A DNA stretch of 64,000 bases from Imbricaverruca yamaguchii (Eukaryota > Arthropoda > Thecostraca > Neoverrucidae), in NCBI GenBank assembly GCA_034440575.1, contig JAOTOL010001642.1:3336501-3400500 (forward strand). Direction: 5' to 3'. The notes below the pieces were generated by a model. That model saw only the letters and a list, made by a program, of their open reading frames with translations. It was not told the DNA's origin and made no database searches. Positions 37,136 to 40,100 of the stretch are shown here, piece after piece; within the stretch, counting starts at the first letter, position 1; every line of letters starts with the position of its first letter. A program made the translations under genes and the position numbers.

Positions 37136-40100
37136 AAGGAAAAAAAAAAAAAAAAAAAAACCAATAAAAAAAAAAAAAAAAAAAATAAAAAGAAAAAACA
37201 AAAAAAAAAAAACAAGAAAAGGAAAGAAAAAAAAATAAAAAAAGTTATAGATGTTTAAAAAACAATAAAAAAAATTATAAAAAAAAAAAAATAAAAATGT
37301 AAAAAATTAAAATAAATTTTTTTACATGGCGGTGGTTGACCCATGCATAATGTACGATCGGGGTCCGTAGTATGTATATCAATCGTGTATGTATAATCGC
37401 TGGCTGAAACCGTCCTCACTCGGCTCCTCCATCTGCCGCAGACCCGCCCATGATCTTCGAGTGCAACCGGGCGTGCGGCTGCAACCAGCTAACGTGCAAC
37501 AACCGGGCGGTGCAGCACGGCATCACGTCGCGCGTGCAGCTCTACCGCACGCCCGACCGCGGCTGGGGCGTGCGTGCGCTCAAGCACATACCCAAGGGCA
37601 GCTACGTGTGCGAGTGAGTGTGACGTCAGATCCGTCGGACGCGAATGCTATGTCGGATGTCTGCCACGGATCCCCGGCCGTAGATGGTAGGTCGGATGTC
37701 TGCCATGGATGCTCAGGCCGTAAATGGTAGGTCGGATGCCTGCCACGGATCCTGTTGCGATGGAGGACGGAGCCCCAGCCAGTTCACTCTCGTGTATGTG
37801 CGACGTAGGTCGTTAAGCGGCCCAACTTGACCCGTATTAGTGCGCTCTTGAAACCTGGCTTTGCATGCAGTGTTTTAGCGTGCGGTTGTTCTACTCAGTA
37901 ATAGTTCTGCTCTTTTAATTGTCGTCTTGGCCAGCTTTCGTTGAAATATTTCCTCAGAAGTGCTCACAATCTTCAGCCAAATAAAGGGGTTTGTTACTGC
38001 TCTCGTGGTATTCATACACTGATAGCCGGGTTGAGTTTTCCGCCGGTCACGTGATTGTGATCTTGTCACGTGACCTGCTTGTCCTGAGGCCGGACAGCTG
38101 TTTGTCCAGTGTCGTGAGTAGTCAGTTATTTAGGCGACATTATCATCTGGTGTTTACGAAGCCTGAAATCCAATCGTGGACAGGTAACGGACCAAGGTTC
38201 CCGAGTGTGCGAGTTGTGAATTGTTCACCAGGATGCCTTTATTTATCAAACAGCCCATATGACCTCCATAGAATAGCCTGCGCTCTCGAAGCGCAGGCTA
38301 GGTATTTTTTCTGAGCCTGCGAAGGTATGGCGCCTAATTACCTAAACGTAGTTTATTTGCGTGTGGCTTTTTGTTGCTTTCTCCGTCCCAGGCCCTTTGT
38401 CATTTATCGTGGCAAAGGGCCTGGGACGCGGCAACCACTCCCAACCTGATAGGAAGGGCGGGCACCGCAGGAAACCGAAAACCGTACCTCTGGTATACCA
38501 GACGCTCATCCTAACCACTGAGCTGCTCGACCGACGCAATCGATGCGCCCCTAAACTCTATTAACCAGCCTAACCACTGAGCTCAGTATTCCCGTTTCGT
38601 TTCAGCGCATTGAGGCCCTTGAGAATGTCGAGTAGTAGAGTGTCTGAGGGATAAAATGTGGTCAGTGCCATGATATTTCCAAGGGAATCTGACAATCGCA
38701 TGCAGTGTTCCGTGAAACATCGATGAATTGCAGTGCGTTAGTGATGTACTGCACTATGTTCTACTCCTGTGGCGTTCCATAATTAGTATAAAAAGCATCT
38801 GCATGACCTCGGTAGGTATTTAGGTGTTATGACGTTATTGACCAACACAGCTCGGACGGTATGTCTCCTTTACACATCACCAATAAAGATGGGTCAGTTG
38901 CAAGTGAAGCCGGGTTCCAGGGTGGTATTTATAGTTTCTGCACCCCTATCACTCGTGCTCTGGTCGTAAATTTCAAAATGCACACGCATTCGAGTACAAA
39001 GCGGAAGTGTCCTCTTCCGGAAGGGAGTGCTAAGGTACGGTGTGACCAGATTTCTTCGTAAGTGAGGTACGTGGTAGACTGACACAGCCAGTAGGCATAT
39101 CTTAAACCAAGCATTGCGCGATTCAGTGCCAGGGGAGGTTCGTTGGCCTCTGCCATGAGGCTGGCAAATGGTGAGGTTCTGAAAGCACCAGTAATAACGT
39201 GCGCTGCATGACCTCGGCAGTCGATGCGCCCCTAAACTCCAGTAATAACGTGCAGTGCTATATGGTGCACTGTACCAAGAATGCGCTTATTGGTAGCGCA
39301 ACCACCGTCATAACGTCGTCAAGCGCGGTACCATAACACCGTCATATGCTCGCCATTCACGGGGCGTTCGTCGTCCAATACGGACCGAATATGTTATTTG
39401 TGTTCAAAATCGCCAAGATGTTACCGTCAATAACGTGAAATATGCCAGCAGCACACACCAATAAATTGAGGGACCGGAAATAATTATCTTTAAGTGCCTT
39501 AATGTGACGTGTGTGTTGTGAAACGACTGTCAAATCATACCCCGGGGTAATTGCACGGCTGCCTGTCTGGAATGCACTCGACGTGCAGCCCGCCGTCCAG
39601 CCGCTGAACAGATTGTCGGCGGCAGAATTGCGCAGTTCGACGGAGTGTGCCGCGAAATGATTGTGTGTGCCATATGTGGGACAAAAAGGACAAAAAGGAC
39701 GCTGACTAACCGGGTGTGATTATCCATCAGTTGGGCATGGTGCATTTCAGTTTGAGATACGCCAGGCTATGTTCAGCAGATCAGCCGATGTGGGCAAGAG
39801 CCAATTTTCACAGGATTTTTTTTCGAGTTGTATCTACTGAAATTTCAACCGCTATTTCCGTAATCGGACTCCTCTGCTAGACATGGGGCAACAACATCCC
39901 AAATTTGAATACACTCGAATGATTAAAATAGGTTTCACTTCATCATATAATGTTTGCACTTCGGCGAAATTGTATGCAACAAAGAATTGTGCATTTGTCT
40001 TGTATACGTTTGTATGCCAGGTTAAATTGTATGCTCTTCACCAGCTGTCAAAGTTCAAGAGAGGGAACTTGTCGGTTTGCAAGTTCCCTGTCACAGCATG

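Noticed and set aside
38274..38312. Hairpin followed by T-run resembling a bacterial terminator
   Set aside because: The context is a eukaryotic intron; no bacterial gene is present.
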